A DNA stretch of 37,037 nt. Source: JBAVVD01 sp049697115 (lineage in GTDB: Bacteria > Acidobacteriota > Aminicenantia > Aminicenantales > UBA4085). Made by a program: the position numbers and the translations under genes. The stretch covers positions 1-37,037 of the forward strand of contig JBAVVD010000001.1 of NCBI GenBank assembly GCA_049697115.1, given 5' to 3'. How positions within the stretch are numbered: the stretch's first letter is position 1; each line of letters starts with the position of its first letter. The notes below the pieces were generated by a model. It saw only the letters and a program-made list of their open reading frames with translations. It did not search any database and had not been told where the DNA came from. Positions 25,676 through 33,814 of the stretch are shown piece after piece.

Positions 25676-25790
25676 CGGTTTTCCTCCCATCTGTCTTTGG
25701 ACGGATTCGTTCCTTTCCCTTGCCCATGGATGTCTGAGAAATGCTCTGAATGAAATGAACCGAAATTGGAGTCCGGATGTCGGGTCAGAA

Positions 25791-26444
25791 TTATCTTGAT
25801 TTGGCGATCTGAAAATGGACGCTGCTGGAGACGGCAATCAGGGTCCCCTGGGGAGAATACGCCTTGACTTGCCAGAAGTATTTCTCTCCGGATTTCATCC
25901 GCTTTTGAATGTCTTCCGGGAGGAAAATTCGGTTTTCCTTTGTTGTCGTCGTCCATAGAAGGCTGTGATTGGAGAGTGAAATCTTGTACTCGTTGTTCTC
26001 TCCGATTTTTTCCCATTCGAAATAAGAAGGGACACCAGAGATGTCAATCACCGGGGAGATGAGAGCCAGCGTTTCCCCGCGGACTGTGTCCTCTCCGCTC
26101 AGGGAGAATTTGGGCTGTGTGTTTTTAAAACGCGGAACAATGCCCAGGACAACGACCAGCAAGAACGAGACCGAGATGGCCACGCTTGCCCATTGTCTGG
26201 GAGTGAGGAAGGATAGAATTTTTTCGGTCCACGGGAGGCTTTTATCTTCCTGGGCCGCCGGATTTTCTTTGAAGATGTAAGCGCCTCTTTCCTTGATGAT
26301 ATCCATAAGCACCGCTTTTTCCGTCATTTTCTCAAAACAAAGGGGACAGTTAAAGTAGTGCTCTTCAAATTTTTCTTTTTCGGTCTCAGGAAGCGTATTC
26401 CTCAGGTACGAATCGACAAGGATTTCATACTTGCATTTTCTCAT
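25791..26444 (-). CDS. Zinc-finger anti-sigma factor, membrane anchored
   Basis: The 217-residue protein has an N-terminal zinc-binding anti-sigma domain: H29, C33 and C36 in 'HYFNCPLC', with C4 as the probable fourth ligand. A single transmembrane helix follows (about residues 86-103), and then a periplasmic domain with a beta-sandwich look ('SPVIDISGVPSYFEWEKIG', 'YFWQVKAYSPQGTLIAVSSS'), similar to fibronectin type III-like repeats seen in sensor proteins. It follows the sigma gene by 14 nt, the standard sigma/anti-sigma pair. The periplasmic domain is likely the signal receiver; the signal is unknown. Confidence 0.82.
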   Translation of the reverse strand: MRKCKYEILVDSYLRNTLPETEKEKFEEHYFNCPLCFEKMTEKAVLMDIIKERGAYIFKENPAAQEDKSLPWTEKILSFLTPRQWASVAISVSFLLVVVLGIVPRFKNTQPKFSLSGEDTVRGETLALISPVIDISGVPSYFEWEKIGENNEYKISLSNHSLLWTTTTKENRIFLPEDIQKRMKSGEKYFWQVKAYSPQGTLIAVSSSVHFQIAKSR

Positions 26445-26458
26445 GGTCTCCCCTTACC

Positions 26459-27016
26459 TCATTTCAGTCTCGATAATTTAGTCGAGGAAGCGATGGAAAA
26501 TTGGAAAAAATCTTTTCTCAGCATTTTCCTGAGAAGCTTCTGGGCATAGTTGATGCGCTCACTCACTTTATTCGTAGAAATGTGGAGCTTTCGGGCCACT
26601 TCTTCCCTTGTTAGCTCTTGATAATAATATAGATATAAAACTTCCTTATATTTGGGTTTTAATTTTCGAATGGCCTGTGCCAACAGCTCCGATCTTTCGT
26701 TCAGTTCGATTCGCTCCTCAGGGGCGGGCTCCGGATTGGCTTCCGGAGCGTATTTTAGCACCTTGGATTTATGGCGGATGTAATCAATGATGCGGCGGTT
26801 GGTGATGGTATAGATAAACGTCCCTATCGAGGATTCGCCTCTGAATTCCCCTGTTTTGATTTTCTCGAAAACCTGAGTCATGATTTCATTCACGATATCT
26901 TCCCATTCTGTGATATTGCTGCCCAGAGACTTTTTCACTTTAAAGCTGACAATGGGAGTGTACTGGAGAATGACCTTTTCGATGTCCAATGCGGATTTTC
27001 TTTTCACGGTGGACAT
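26459..27016 (-). CDS. ECF-like RNA polymerase sigma factor
   Basis: The 185-residue protein has region 2 (about residues 10-85: 'WEDIVNEIMTQVFEKI', 'GTFIYTITNRRIIDYIR') and region 4 (about 110-165: 'IRKLKPKYKEVLYLYYYQELTREEVARKL' is the helix-turn-helix area, in part quoted as YYQELTREEVARKL). There is no region 3, which defines the ECF class. It is cotranscribed with the anti-sigma gene. The ATG at 27016 overlaps a perfect TATAAT box; a GTG at codon 4 (27007) would fit a leaderless transcript from that promoter, so either start is possible. Confidence 0.88.
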   Translation of the reverse strand: MSTVKRKSALDIEKVILQYTPIVSFKVKKSLGSNITEWEDIVNEIMTQVFEKIKTGEFRGESSIGTFIYTITNRRIIDYIRHKSKVLKYAPEANPEPAPEERIELNERSELLAQAIRKLKPKYKEVLYLYYYQELTREEVARKLHISTNKVSERINYAQKLLRKMLRKDFFQFSIASSTKLSRLK

Positions 27017-27043
27017 TATAGTCTCTGACGATTCGCTTTACAA
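27015..27043 (-). promoter_or_regulatory. Promoter of the sigma/anti-sigma unit
   Basis: Minus-strand TTGTAA (27043-27038, 4 of 6) and TATAAT (27020-27015, perfect) are separated by 17 nt. The -10 box overlaps the annotated ATG, so the transcript would start near codon 3-4. It looks like a housekeeping promoter; no GGAAC-type ECF motif was seen. Confidence 0.5.
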
Positions 27044-27046
27044 GCG
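27034..27046. promoter_or_regulatory. Small palindrome over the sigma-gene -35 element
   Basis: CGCTT-TAC-AAGCG is a perfect 5-bp inverted repeat centred on the -35 hexamer of the sigma-gene promoter and lies between it and the divergent HD-GYP gene. It might be a regulator binding site for both, but is short enough to occur by chance. Confidence 0.25.
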
Positions 27047-27125
27047 CTGGCTTTTTTGGGCAATAGATTCAATTTTTTCCTTTTCCGAGCGACTAAAACA
27101 TTGCGCCAGGGAGAGAAAAAGGAAG

Positions 27126-28022
27126 ATGGAAAAAGGACAAAATGCCAGAACCGTCGTCCAAACAGCCGAATTCAACCGTCCTATGGATGTTCTCAGAACA
27201 CTCCTCCATTTGGAGAAAGCGCCGGTCCTGAACGGCGAGACATCGCATTTTCGGAGCGATTTCGATTTCCGTCCAAATGGAGGAGACAGTCCGTATCAAA
27301 AACTCAAGCGGATGATCTCGGCCAAGAAAATTTTAAGAGACTTGAATCATTCCTGTGAGCGTTCGTTTCCGGAAGAGGGCTCTTCTTTTCGCTTTATTCC
27401 CAATCCTCCGGCTTATATCAAGTCCCATCTTCTTTATTTTATTGCCGTCACCGATGAGAATGAGGACACCTTTGGACATTCCCAGTTTGTGGCCGCATAT
27501 ACACTTCTTCTGGCTAAGGCGCTCGGCTTTGATAACGAGAAATTTTTAATCGAAATCGAGAGGGGCGCCCTGCTTCATGATATCGGCAAAATCGGCATAC
27601 CCGAGTCGATTTTAAGAAAAGTGACTCCTCTCCAGTTTTACGAGAAGGAAATCATCAAGGAACACTCCTTGCTGGGTTACGAGATCATCGAGGAGTTTGA
27701 TTTTTTAAAACAGGCGGCCCAGGTCGTTCTGTATCACCACGAAAGCTATGACGGGAGCGGATATCCCTTGGGGCTGTCGGGAGATGCGATTCCCCTGGAA
27801 GCAAGGATATTTTCCCTGGCCGATACCATGGACGCCATCACTTCAGACCGGCCTTACCGGAAAGGGAGAAGCCTTGAAGAAGCCTTTACGGAAATCCGGA
27901 AATGCAGCGGCAGCCAGTTCGATCCCTCTCTGGTGAATGGACTGCTTTCCATTCCGAAAGAACGCTGGCAGCAGGTGCAGGAACAGACGCACCGTACGTG
28001 CCGGCGACTCACCATTCATTAG
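27126..28022 (+). CDS. HD-GYP domain cyclic-di-GMP phosphodiesterase
   Basis: The 298-residue protein has an N-terminal region of about 110 residues with no recognised domain and a C-terminal HD-GYP domain: 'EDTFGHSQFVAAY' (H118), 'HDIGKIGIPESIL' (H151-D152), 'KEHSLLGYEI', 'YHHESYDGSGYPLGLSGDAIP' core (H204, H205, D209, GYP 212-214 region) and 'LADTMDAITSDRPYRKG'. All metal-binding residues look intact, so hydrolysis of c-di-GMP (to pGpG or GMP) is likely. The start at 27126 has the Shine-Dalgarno sequence AAGGAAG; a longer frame upstream overlaps the sigma gene and is rejected. It has no membrane segment or receiver domain. Confidence 0.9.
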   Translation: MEKGQNARTVVQTAEFNRPMDVLRTLLHLEKAPVLNGETSHFRSDFDFRPNGGDSPYQKLKRMISAKKILRDLNHSCERSFPEEGSSFRFIPNPPAYIKSHLLYFIAVTDENEDTFGHSQFVAAYTLLLAKALGFDNEKFLIEIERGALLHDIGKIGIPESILRKVTPLQFYEKEIIKEHSLLGYEIIEEFDFLKQAAQVVLYHHESYDGSGYPLGLSGDAIPLEARIFSLADTMDAITSDRPYRKGRSLEEAFTEIRKCSGSQFDPSLVNGLLSIPKERWQQVQEQTHRTCRRLTIH

Positions 28023-28038
28023 AACTTCCTTCCCTCGG

Positions 28039-30147
28039 TCAGGTCTTCGACGGATTCAGGGCTTTGGCGCAGAGCTCTGCGGTGTGAAAAATCTGATGGG
28101 GCGTGTTGTCTTTTTTGAGATTGGCCCTGAGCTGAAAAACGCATCCAGGGCAGTCTGTGGCGATGAGGGAAATGTTCTGTTCGAGTATTATTCCCCGTTT
28201 TTTCTTCCAGAGATGGGCGGAAATTTCCGGATTTCGGAGATGAAAGACACCGCAAAAGCCGCAGCAGGCAAAGGGTTCCTTTTCGGTTTTCGGATCATAG
28301 CCCATTTTCTGGAGAAGCGTCTTCGGCGCCTCTTTTAATTTCAGCGCGTTCACGTAGTGGCAGGAGTGGTGATAAAAAATGGTCTCTTTTTCCGGCAGAG
28401 GCTTCGTTTCCGGAAAAAAGTTCTTCTGGACCAGGAATTCCGTGAAGTCAAAGATTTTGTCTTTCCAGGCCAGGGCCCTCCGATCCAGCCGGGGATAGAA
28501 TTTTTTGAGCAGAGTGTTTCCCGTGGGACAGACCGTCAGTAGGATATCCGGATTCTCTCGGGCGAAGGAACGAAGGTTGGCGTGCGCCAGCCTTTGAACG
28601 TCCTTGATCCGGCCGAGGTGAAGGCTGGGAGCTCCGCAGCAGACCTGGTCGGGAGGACAGACGGTCTTGTAGCCAAAGTGGGAAAGAACCTTTAGGACGC
28701 TTTCCCTGATTTCAGGAAAAAAGAACTTCACCAGACATCCCTGGAAAAGGTACGCTTTCGGGCCCTTCGGCCGAGGGGAGGAGACGTGCTTTTTTAAGCG
28801 CAGGATCGGAAAAGATTTGTCCTTGGCCCAGGAAAAGGGGAGTCTTTTAAAATAGCCGTTCTTCTCCCAGAATTTCTGCAGAAAGGAGAGGATGCCGGCC
28901 CCGAATTCCGCCAGCCGCTTATTCCGAAAAATAAAAGAGAGGGATTTTTCCCCGATACTGGAGCTCTTCCAGTTCTTGAGCCTGACGAGGATTTCGCTCG
29001 TCGGAATTCCCACAGGACAGAATTCCTCGCATTTTTTACAATTGGCACAGAGCTCGAGAAGAGCATCGGTTTCCTTGGCCGACCGGGTGACGGCTGTGAG
29101 TAAAATTCCTATCCCTCCCGGGTAAACAGGTCCGCCAAAGACATGGCCCCCGACGGCCTGGAAAACAGGGCAGAGGAGCATGCATCCGCCGCATTTTAGA
29201 CAATAGAGAATTTCCTCAAGGGTCTCATCCCGGGCGATGGGGAGTCTTCCGTTGTCGAGGATGATGATATGGACTTCCTGGGGGCCGTGGACGCCGACAA
29301 CGAGATCTTTCTCGATATCCGTAGTCTTGCTCGGACCGGTGATAAAAGACACATAAGACGTGAGCTTAAGTCCCGAGGAGGCCGTGGTCAGGGCTTTGAT
29401 GAGAGTCGTTGCCTCCTCCATTGTCTGGACAAATTTCTCCGCCGTCAGAAGGGCGATGTGAACAGGCGGCAGGCCCGTGGCCAGACGGGCGTTTCCTTCG
29501 TTGCTGACTATGACCAGTGTGCCGGATTCAGCGATGGCCAGGTTGGCGCCTGAGATCCCCGCATCCGCTTCGATGAAATATTTCCGCAGTTCTTCTCGGG
29601 CGATTTTGACCATTTTCTCAATGTCCGGAGGGACAGGCCGTCCGAGATGACGGGAAAGAATCTCTGCCACCTCTTCCTTTGTCTTGTGAAGGGCGGGGGC
29701 TGTGAGGTGGGAGGGCCTTTCCTTGGCCAGCTGGATGATCCATTCGCCCAGGTCTGTTTCGACTACCCGGTACCCTCTTTTCTCCAGAAATTCATTGAGG
29801 CCGATTTCTTCGCTGACCATGGATTTGGATTTAACGATGAGCCTGGCCTTGCGGCTCTGGAGAATTTGTTCAACTGCGGCGCACGCTTCTTCCGGGTTTG
29901 CCGCCGAATAGACCCGGGCGCCGGTTTGGACCGCCTCTTCACGGAATTGTTCGATGAGTTGAGGAAGAATCCTGACGCATTTCTGTCGGATGGCTCTGGC
30001 TTTTTCCTTCAGAGCTTCCCAGGGAATGTCTTCTTTTGTTTTCTGGAATTTCTGGAAATGCTGGTCGGAAGCTTTGTCCAGCGCGCTCTGAAGGTTTCGA
30101 TTCCGGAGGGCCTTTTTGACCTCTTTCTTCTTTTGCCGGAGGAGCAC
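28039..30147 (-). CDS. LutB-LutA fusion: LUD/ferredoxin/CCG-domain oxidoreductase
   Basis: The 702-residue protein combines two lactate-utilisation subunits. Residues about 60-300 form a LUD domain ('SGANLAIAESGTLVIVSNEG'). Two [4Fe-4S] sites follow, C316-C326 (CLKCGGCMLLCP) and C367-C377 (CANCKKCEEFCP). The last 240 residues form two CCG cysteine-rich halves (CCG at 503-505, CCGFCG at 628-633, with C596 and C665), like LutA/GlpC/HdrD. LutA and LutB normally are separate proteins that oxidise L-lactate with LutC. Here LutC is not adjacent, so the substrate could be lactate or another 2-hydroxy acid. The GTG at 30147 follows the ftsK stop directly, and an AAGGGGGGGG stretch upstream can act as ribosome binding site. 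Confidence 0.87.
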   Translation of the reverse strand: MLLRQKKKEVKKALRNRNLQSALDKASDQHFQKFQKTKEDIPWEALKEKARAIRQKCVRILPQLIEQFREEAVQTGARVYSAANPEEACAAVEQILQSRKARLIVKSKSMVSEEIGLNEFLEKRGYRVVETDLGEWIIQLAKERPSHLTAPALHKTKEEVAEILSRHLGRPVPPDIEKMVKIAREELRKYFIEADAGISGANLAIAESGTLVIVSNEGNARLATGLPPVHIALLTAEKFVQTMEEATTLIKALTTASSGLKLTSYVSFITGPSKTTDIEKDLVVGVHGPQEVHIIILDNGRLPIARDETLEEILYCLKCGGCMLLCPVFQAVGGHVFGGPVYPGGIGILLTAVTRSAKETDALLELCANCKKCEEFCPVGIPTSEILVRLKNWKSSSIGEKSLSFIFRNKRLAEFGAGILSFLQKFWEKNGYFKRLPFSWAKDKSFPILRLKKHVSSPRPKGPKAYLFQGCLVKFFFPEIRESVLKVLSHFGYKTVCPPDQVCCGAPSLHLGRIKDVQRLAHANLRSFARENPDILLTVCPTGNTLLKKFYPRLDRRALAWKDKIFDFTEFLVQKNFFPETKPLPEKETIFYHHSCHYVNALKLKEAPKTLLQKMGYDPKTEKEPFACCGFCGVFHLRNPEISAHLWKKKRGIILEQNISLIATDCPGCVFQLRANLKKDNTPHQIFHTAELCAKALNPSKT

Positions 30148-32481
30148 CTACCCCCCCCTTATCATTTTATCCAGATAGGATTTGACGTCGACCAGAATTT
30201 CCCTGGGTTTACTTCCCTCCGAGGGGCCGAGAATTCCTTCCTGTTCCATCTGATCGATAATCCGTGACGCCCGCGCATACCCGAGTTTGAGCTTTCGCTG
30301 AAGATAGGAAGCGGAGGCCTGGCCGGTGAGGAGGATCAGCTCCATAGCCTTCTCATAGAGTTCATCTTTTTCTCCGAATTCCTCCCAGGGATGTTTGCCC
30401 GATCCTTTAATGACATGGACGATTCTTTCGTCATAGTGGGGTGTCCCCTGTTCCCGCACGAATTTGATCAAGCGCCGGATTTCAGGAATGGAGACATACG
30501 CACAATGGAGGCGGACCAGCCGCGGATAGTTGGGCGGCATGAAGAGCATATCTCCCAATCCCAGGAGCTTGTCCGCTCCACCAGTGTCGATAATGATCCG
30601 CGAATCCACCTTCGAGGGAACGCGGAAGGCGATCCGGCTGGAGAAGTTATTCTTAATAGTTCCCGTAATGACATCAATCGAGGGCCGCTGGGTCGCCATG
30701 ACCAGATGAATGCCCACAGCCCTGGCCAGCTGGGCCAGGCGGGCAATGGCGTATTCCACATCCTGAGCCCCGACCATCATCAGCTCCGCCAGCTCATCGA
30801 TAATGATGATCAGATAGGGAAGAGGCTTGAGTTCTTCCTTTTCCTCTTCGCGCACTTTCCCCTTGTGCTCCTTTAATGATTGAAACACCAGATGATTGTA
30901 CTGTTCGATATTCCTGACTTTATGGGAGCTCAGCAAAAAGTATCTGTCTTCCATTTTTTTAATGGCGTCCATGAGCACAGCCCCCGCTTTTTTCGGATCA
31001 TTGATGACCGGGCTGAGGAGATGGGGAATTCCGTCATAAAGAGTGAATTCCAGCCTTTTGGGATCGATGAGGATCAGCTTGACCTCTTCGGGAGTGGCTT
31101 TGTAGAGGATGCTGGCGATCAGGGAGTGGAGGCAGACACTCTTTCCTGTTCCCGTGGCTCCGGCAATGAGCAGATGGGGCATGATGGAGAGGTCCGTGAC
31201 AAAGACTTCCCCGTGAATTGTTTTTCCCAGAGCAACGGTCAGCTTGGAGGGGGAGTTCATGAATTTATCTGACTGCAGGATATCCCTGAGTTTAATGATT
31301 TCCCTCTTGTTATTGGGAATTTCGACGCCGAGCGAGGATTTTCCAGGAATTCTCTGAATCCTTACGGATTCGGCGCCCAGAGCCAGAGAAAGGTCTTCGG
31401 CGAGGCCGGCCACCTGGCTGACCTTGATTCCGGGATCAGGATAGAATTCGTAGGTCGTGATCACAGGGCCGGGATGGTACTCTTTGACCTCCCCTTCGAC
31501 TCTGAACTCACGGAGCTTCTCCTCGATCCGCTGTTTTTTTTCGTAGAGCTCATTTTTGTCGATTTTTTCAGCCGGCTGGCCAGGGTCGAGGAGGTTGAAC
31601 GGCGGAAAATGATAATCGCCCCTTTTTCCCAGGTCCGGGAAGAGCAGGCGTTCCGGCGGAAGGAGTTCTTCGGGCAATCCTTTCACGGAATCCGGTTGGA
31701 GAACTTTCTTTCCCCGTTTTTTGATTTCTATCCCGGCCTTTGGAATCTCCTTTCCCTTGAGCTTCTTTATCCTGGATTCTGGAGGAGGTGTCTTTATAAC
31801 TGGAGGCTCTTGCCTGTTCTCTGTGGGCGGGATTTGACGAAGCCCTGTGATTTTGATGCGAACTTCTTTTAAGGTAAAAGACAGAAATCGGGAGAAAAAT
31901 AGAAATATTTTTTTAAATGAGAGTCCGGTGGAGAGAATGAGAAAAAGGAGAAGAGCCGCAAGAAGGAAAATGAGCGCCCCGACATGGTTCAAATAGCGGA
32001 ATAAAATGGACTTGTAGATGATCGTGCCCAGCCGCCCGCCGCCCCCTGTTGCAAATGCGGCTCCCCGCCAGGAAAAATCCGGATAAAGGACAGAGAGGAA
32101 CGGGCAGAAGAGAAGCAGGGCCATGGAGAACCATCCCAGTTTTAAGAGCATCTGTTTTTTCTTCCAGGAAAGGATGGCCCTGAATCCAAAATAGAGAAAG
32201 AGAACAGGCAGCAGGATCGAGGTCAGGCCGAATATCTGGAGCAGGCCTCCGGCCAGCCAGGCTCCAACCCTTCCCCCGTAATTATGCACTTTGGAGGCGC
32301 TTGTCACAGGGGAAAGAGACGGGTCCCTGGAATCATAGCTCAGGAGGCTGATGAGCATGTAGAGCCCCAAAAAAACCAGCAGGATCCCGATGATTTCAGA
32401 GAAGGGAAGATGTCTTTTCTTTTTGTTTCTTGAAGAAGAAGACCGGACGGGCTTTTTTTTCTTTTTGCTCATTGGGGGCAT
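30148..32481 (-). CDS. ftsK: DNA translocase FtsK
   Basis: FtsK couples septum formation to chromosome segregation. The 777-residue protein has four N-terminal membrane helices (about 28-48, 71-100, 115-133 and 168-185), a short charged linker (about 205-310), and the motor: Walker A GATGTGKS (441-448) and Walker B LIIIIDEL (557-564), with 'LAQLARAVGIHLVMATQRPS' following. The C-terminal winged-helix gamma domain (about 712-777, 'ASASYLQRKLKLGYARASRIIDQME') reads polarity sequences. The start at 32481 (or ATG at 32472) is chosen because GAGGAG precedes it by 12-13 nt and the 66 codons upstream look non-coding. lut follows immediately in the same frame. Confidence 0.94.
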   Translation of the reverse strand: MPPMSKKKKKPVRSSSSRNKKKRHLPFSEIIGILLVFLGLYMLISLLSYDSRDPSLSPVTSASKVHNYGGRVGAWLAGGLLQIFGLTSILLPVLFLYFGFRAILSWKKKQMLLKLGWFSMALLLFCPFLSVLYPDFSWRGAAFATGGGGRLGTIIYKSILFRYLNHVGALIFLLAALLLFLILSTGLSFKKIFLFFSRFLSFTLKEVRIKITGLRQIPPTENRQEPPVIKTPPPESRIKKLKGKEIPKAGIEIKKRGKKVLQPDSVKGLPEELLPPERLLFPDLGKRGDYHFPPFNLLDPGQPAEKIDKNELYEKKQRIEEKLREFRVEGEVKEYHPGPVITTYEFYPDPGIKVSQVAGLAEDLSLALGAESVRIQRIPGKSSLGVEIPNNKREIIKLRDILQSDKFMNSPSKLTVALGKTIHGEVFVTDLSIMPHLLIAGATGTGKSVCLHSLIASILYKATPEEVKLILIDPKRLEFTLYDGIPHLLSPVINDPKKAGAVLMDAIKKMEDRYFLLSSHKVRNIEQYNHLVFQSLKEHKGKVREEEKEELKPLPYLIIIIDELAELMMVGAQDVEYAIARLAQLARAVGIHLVMATQRPSIDVITGTIKNNFSSRIAFRVPSKVDSRIIIDTGGADKLLGLGDMLFMPPNYPRLVRLHCAYVSIPEIRRLIKFVREQGTPHYDERIVHVIKGSGKHPWEEFGEKDELYEKAMELILLTGQASASYLQRKLKLGYARASRIIDQMEQEGILGPSEGSKPREILVDVKSYLDKMIRGG

Positions 32482-32634
32482 TATATCATAATTCTCCTCT
32501 GACCTGAACGCATCTCGCTCCCCTGGATTCGCCGATAGAAAATGAAAATGAGGTCCGGCCGGTCCCTGTGTGTTTGAAGACCTAGGGGAACGGGCGATAA
32601 ATTTCCATAGGCAATTTAAAGAGAGAAGGTTCAA

Positions 32635-32663
32635 TGGACAGGGAGAGGGTTTCCTTATAGAAT
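32635..32663 (+). promoter_or_regulatory. Promoter of the radical SAM gene
   Basis: TGGACA (32635-32640, 5 of 6) and TAGAAT (32658-32663, 5 of 6) are 17 nt apart. Transcription would start near 32670, about 40 nt before the ATG at 32711. The 229-nt gap to ftsK contains nothing else recognised. Confidence 0.6.
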
Positions 32664-32710
32664 AGTGTGGAATTTTCAAATTGATCCTGGAGCATGAGCC
32701 GAGAAGTCAG

Positions 32711-33688
32711 ATGAGCAAAATTCCTTATTACGCCAGACTCCTCCAAATTTTTTCCAGCTACAAAAAAGGGAAGGTGAAGCTGGCCTATTTGCCTGTCCGC
32801 CTCTGGATCGAGCCGACCAGTTACTGCAACCTCCGCTGTATTATGTGTCCCAACAAGGACCTGGGTAGAGAGCAGAAAGGCTATATGGACTTTGAGCTGT
32901 TCAAGAAAATCATCGACGAGGCCCGTCACTTTGTCTTCGATGTTCATCTCCTGCACAGGGGAGAATCGCTTCTCCATCCCGATTTTTTTAAAATGGTCAA
33001 ATATGCCCATGAGGCCGGAATAGTGACCCGGTTTCATACCAACGGAACACTTTTGGATGAAGCCAGGTCTTATCAGCTCATCGAAGCCGGATTGGATCAG
33101 TTTGCCTTTTCTTTTGACGGATTTGACAAGGAGACGTATGAACGAATCCGGGTGAATGCCAATTTTGAAAAAACTGTGGGAAATATCGTTCGCTTTTTAG
33201 AAGTGAAAAAACGCCTCCATTCCCGGAAACCGGTCACCCTGGTCGAGCTGATTCATTTTCCTGAACTGAGCGGCACGGCCGCCCGGGCGAAAAGGGAGGA
33301 ATTTCTTAAGAATTTTAAAGGCCTGCCGCTGGACAGGATCGTCATCAAGGAAATGCACAATTGGGCCGGCGAGATAGGCCCGATTCAAAGACAGAGGAAA
33401 TATTCGCCCTGCACTTTTCTCTGGCAGGCCCTGATAATTTTCTGGGACGGATCTGTTCTCCCCTGCACTCAGGATTTTCACGGCGCGTATATTTTGGGAA
33501 ATCTCAAAGAATCCACGATTGCCCAAATCTGGAACGGTGAGAAAATGGTCAGGCTGCGGGAAAAGATCGTCCGCCGGGAAGTCGAGGACATGCCGACCTG
33601 TTCGGCGTGTGACCGGCTGTGGAGAAGGCAGGTTTTCGGCATCCCCAGAGAATACCTGGGACGTTTTCTTCTGAAAAAAATGGATTGA
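32711..33688 (+). CDS. Radical SAM protein with SPASM-like C-terminus
   Basis: The 325-residue protein has the radical SAM motif CNLRCIMC (C39, C43, C46) in the context 'WIEPTSYCNLRCIMCPNKD'. It then has 'HLLHRGESLLHPDFF' (a glycine-rich SAM-binding strand, usually GGEP, here RGES), 'FHTNGTLL' and 'FSFDGFDKETYERIR'. The C-terminal part carries SPASM-type cysteines around 'WDGSVLPCTQDF', 'LGNLKESTIAQIWN' and 'MPTCSACDRLW'. Such proteins modify peptides, sugars or lipids; the substrate cannot be told. ATG 32711 is preferred over TTG 32681. It is transcribed alone from its own promoter. Confidence 0.85.
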   Translation: MSKIPYYARLLQIFSSYKKGKVKLAYLPVRLWIEPTSYCNLRCIMCPNKDLGREQKGYMDFELFKKIIDEARHFVFDVHLLHRGESLLHPDFFKMVKYAHEAGIVTRFHTNGTLLDEARSYQLIEAGLDQFAFSFDGFDKETYERIRVNANFEKTVGNIVRFLEVKKRLHSRKPVTLVELIHFPELSGTAARAKREEFLKNFKGLPLDRIVIKEMHNWAGEIGPIQRQRKYSPCTFLWQALIIFWDGSVLPCTQDFHGAYILGNLKESTIAQIWNGEKMVRLREKIVRREVEDMPTCSACDRLWRRQVFGIPREYLGRFLLKKMD

Positions 33689-33694
33689 CAGCGA

Positions 33695-33724
33695 GAAAAG
33701 GTCCGGTCACGGCCCCGCCTTTTC
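33695..33724. terminator. Hairpin between convergent genes (possible terminator)
   Basis: GAAAAGG (33695-33701) and CCTTTTC (33718-33724) form a perfect 7-bp stem around a GC-rich loop, between the radical SAM gene and the convergent PP-loop gene. There is no downstream T-run, so factor-independent termination is not certain. The rest of the 126-nt gap holds nothing recognised. Confidence 0.3.
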
Positions 33725-33814
33725 CATTCACAAAAATCTCTGTCACGGAAAAAGAAATGCGTTCAGGACTTGAAAATATTCTTTTGTATTGGGATTCCCT
33801 GTGGATGGATAAAT

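Noticed and set aside
26880..27125. N-terminal extension of the HD-GYP protein by 82 codons
   Set aside because: It would overlap the sigma gene on the other strand, and a good Shine-Dalgarno sequence marks ATG 27126.
30151..30158. G8 tract as a phase-variable switch of FtsK
   Set aside because: It lies in the last codons of ftsK, so slippage would change only the extreme C-terminus of an essential protein; a role as ribosome-binding site for the next gene is simpler.
32482..32679. N-terminal extension of FtsK by 66 codons
   Set aside because: The extra residues are not FtsK-like, overlap the promoter region of the radical SAM gene, and GAGGAG precedes the later ATG.
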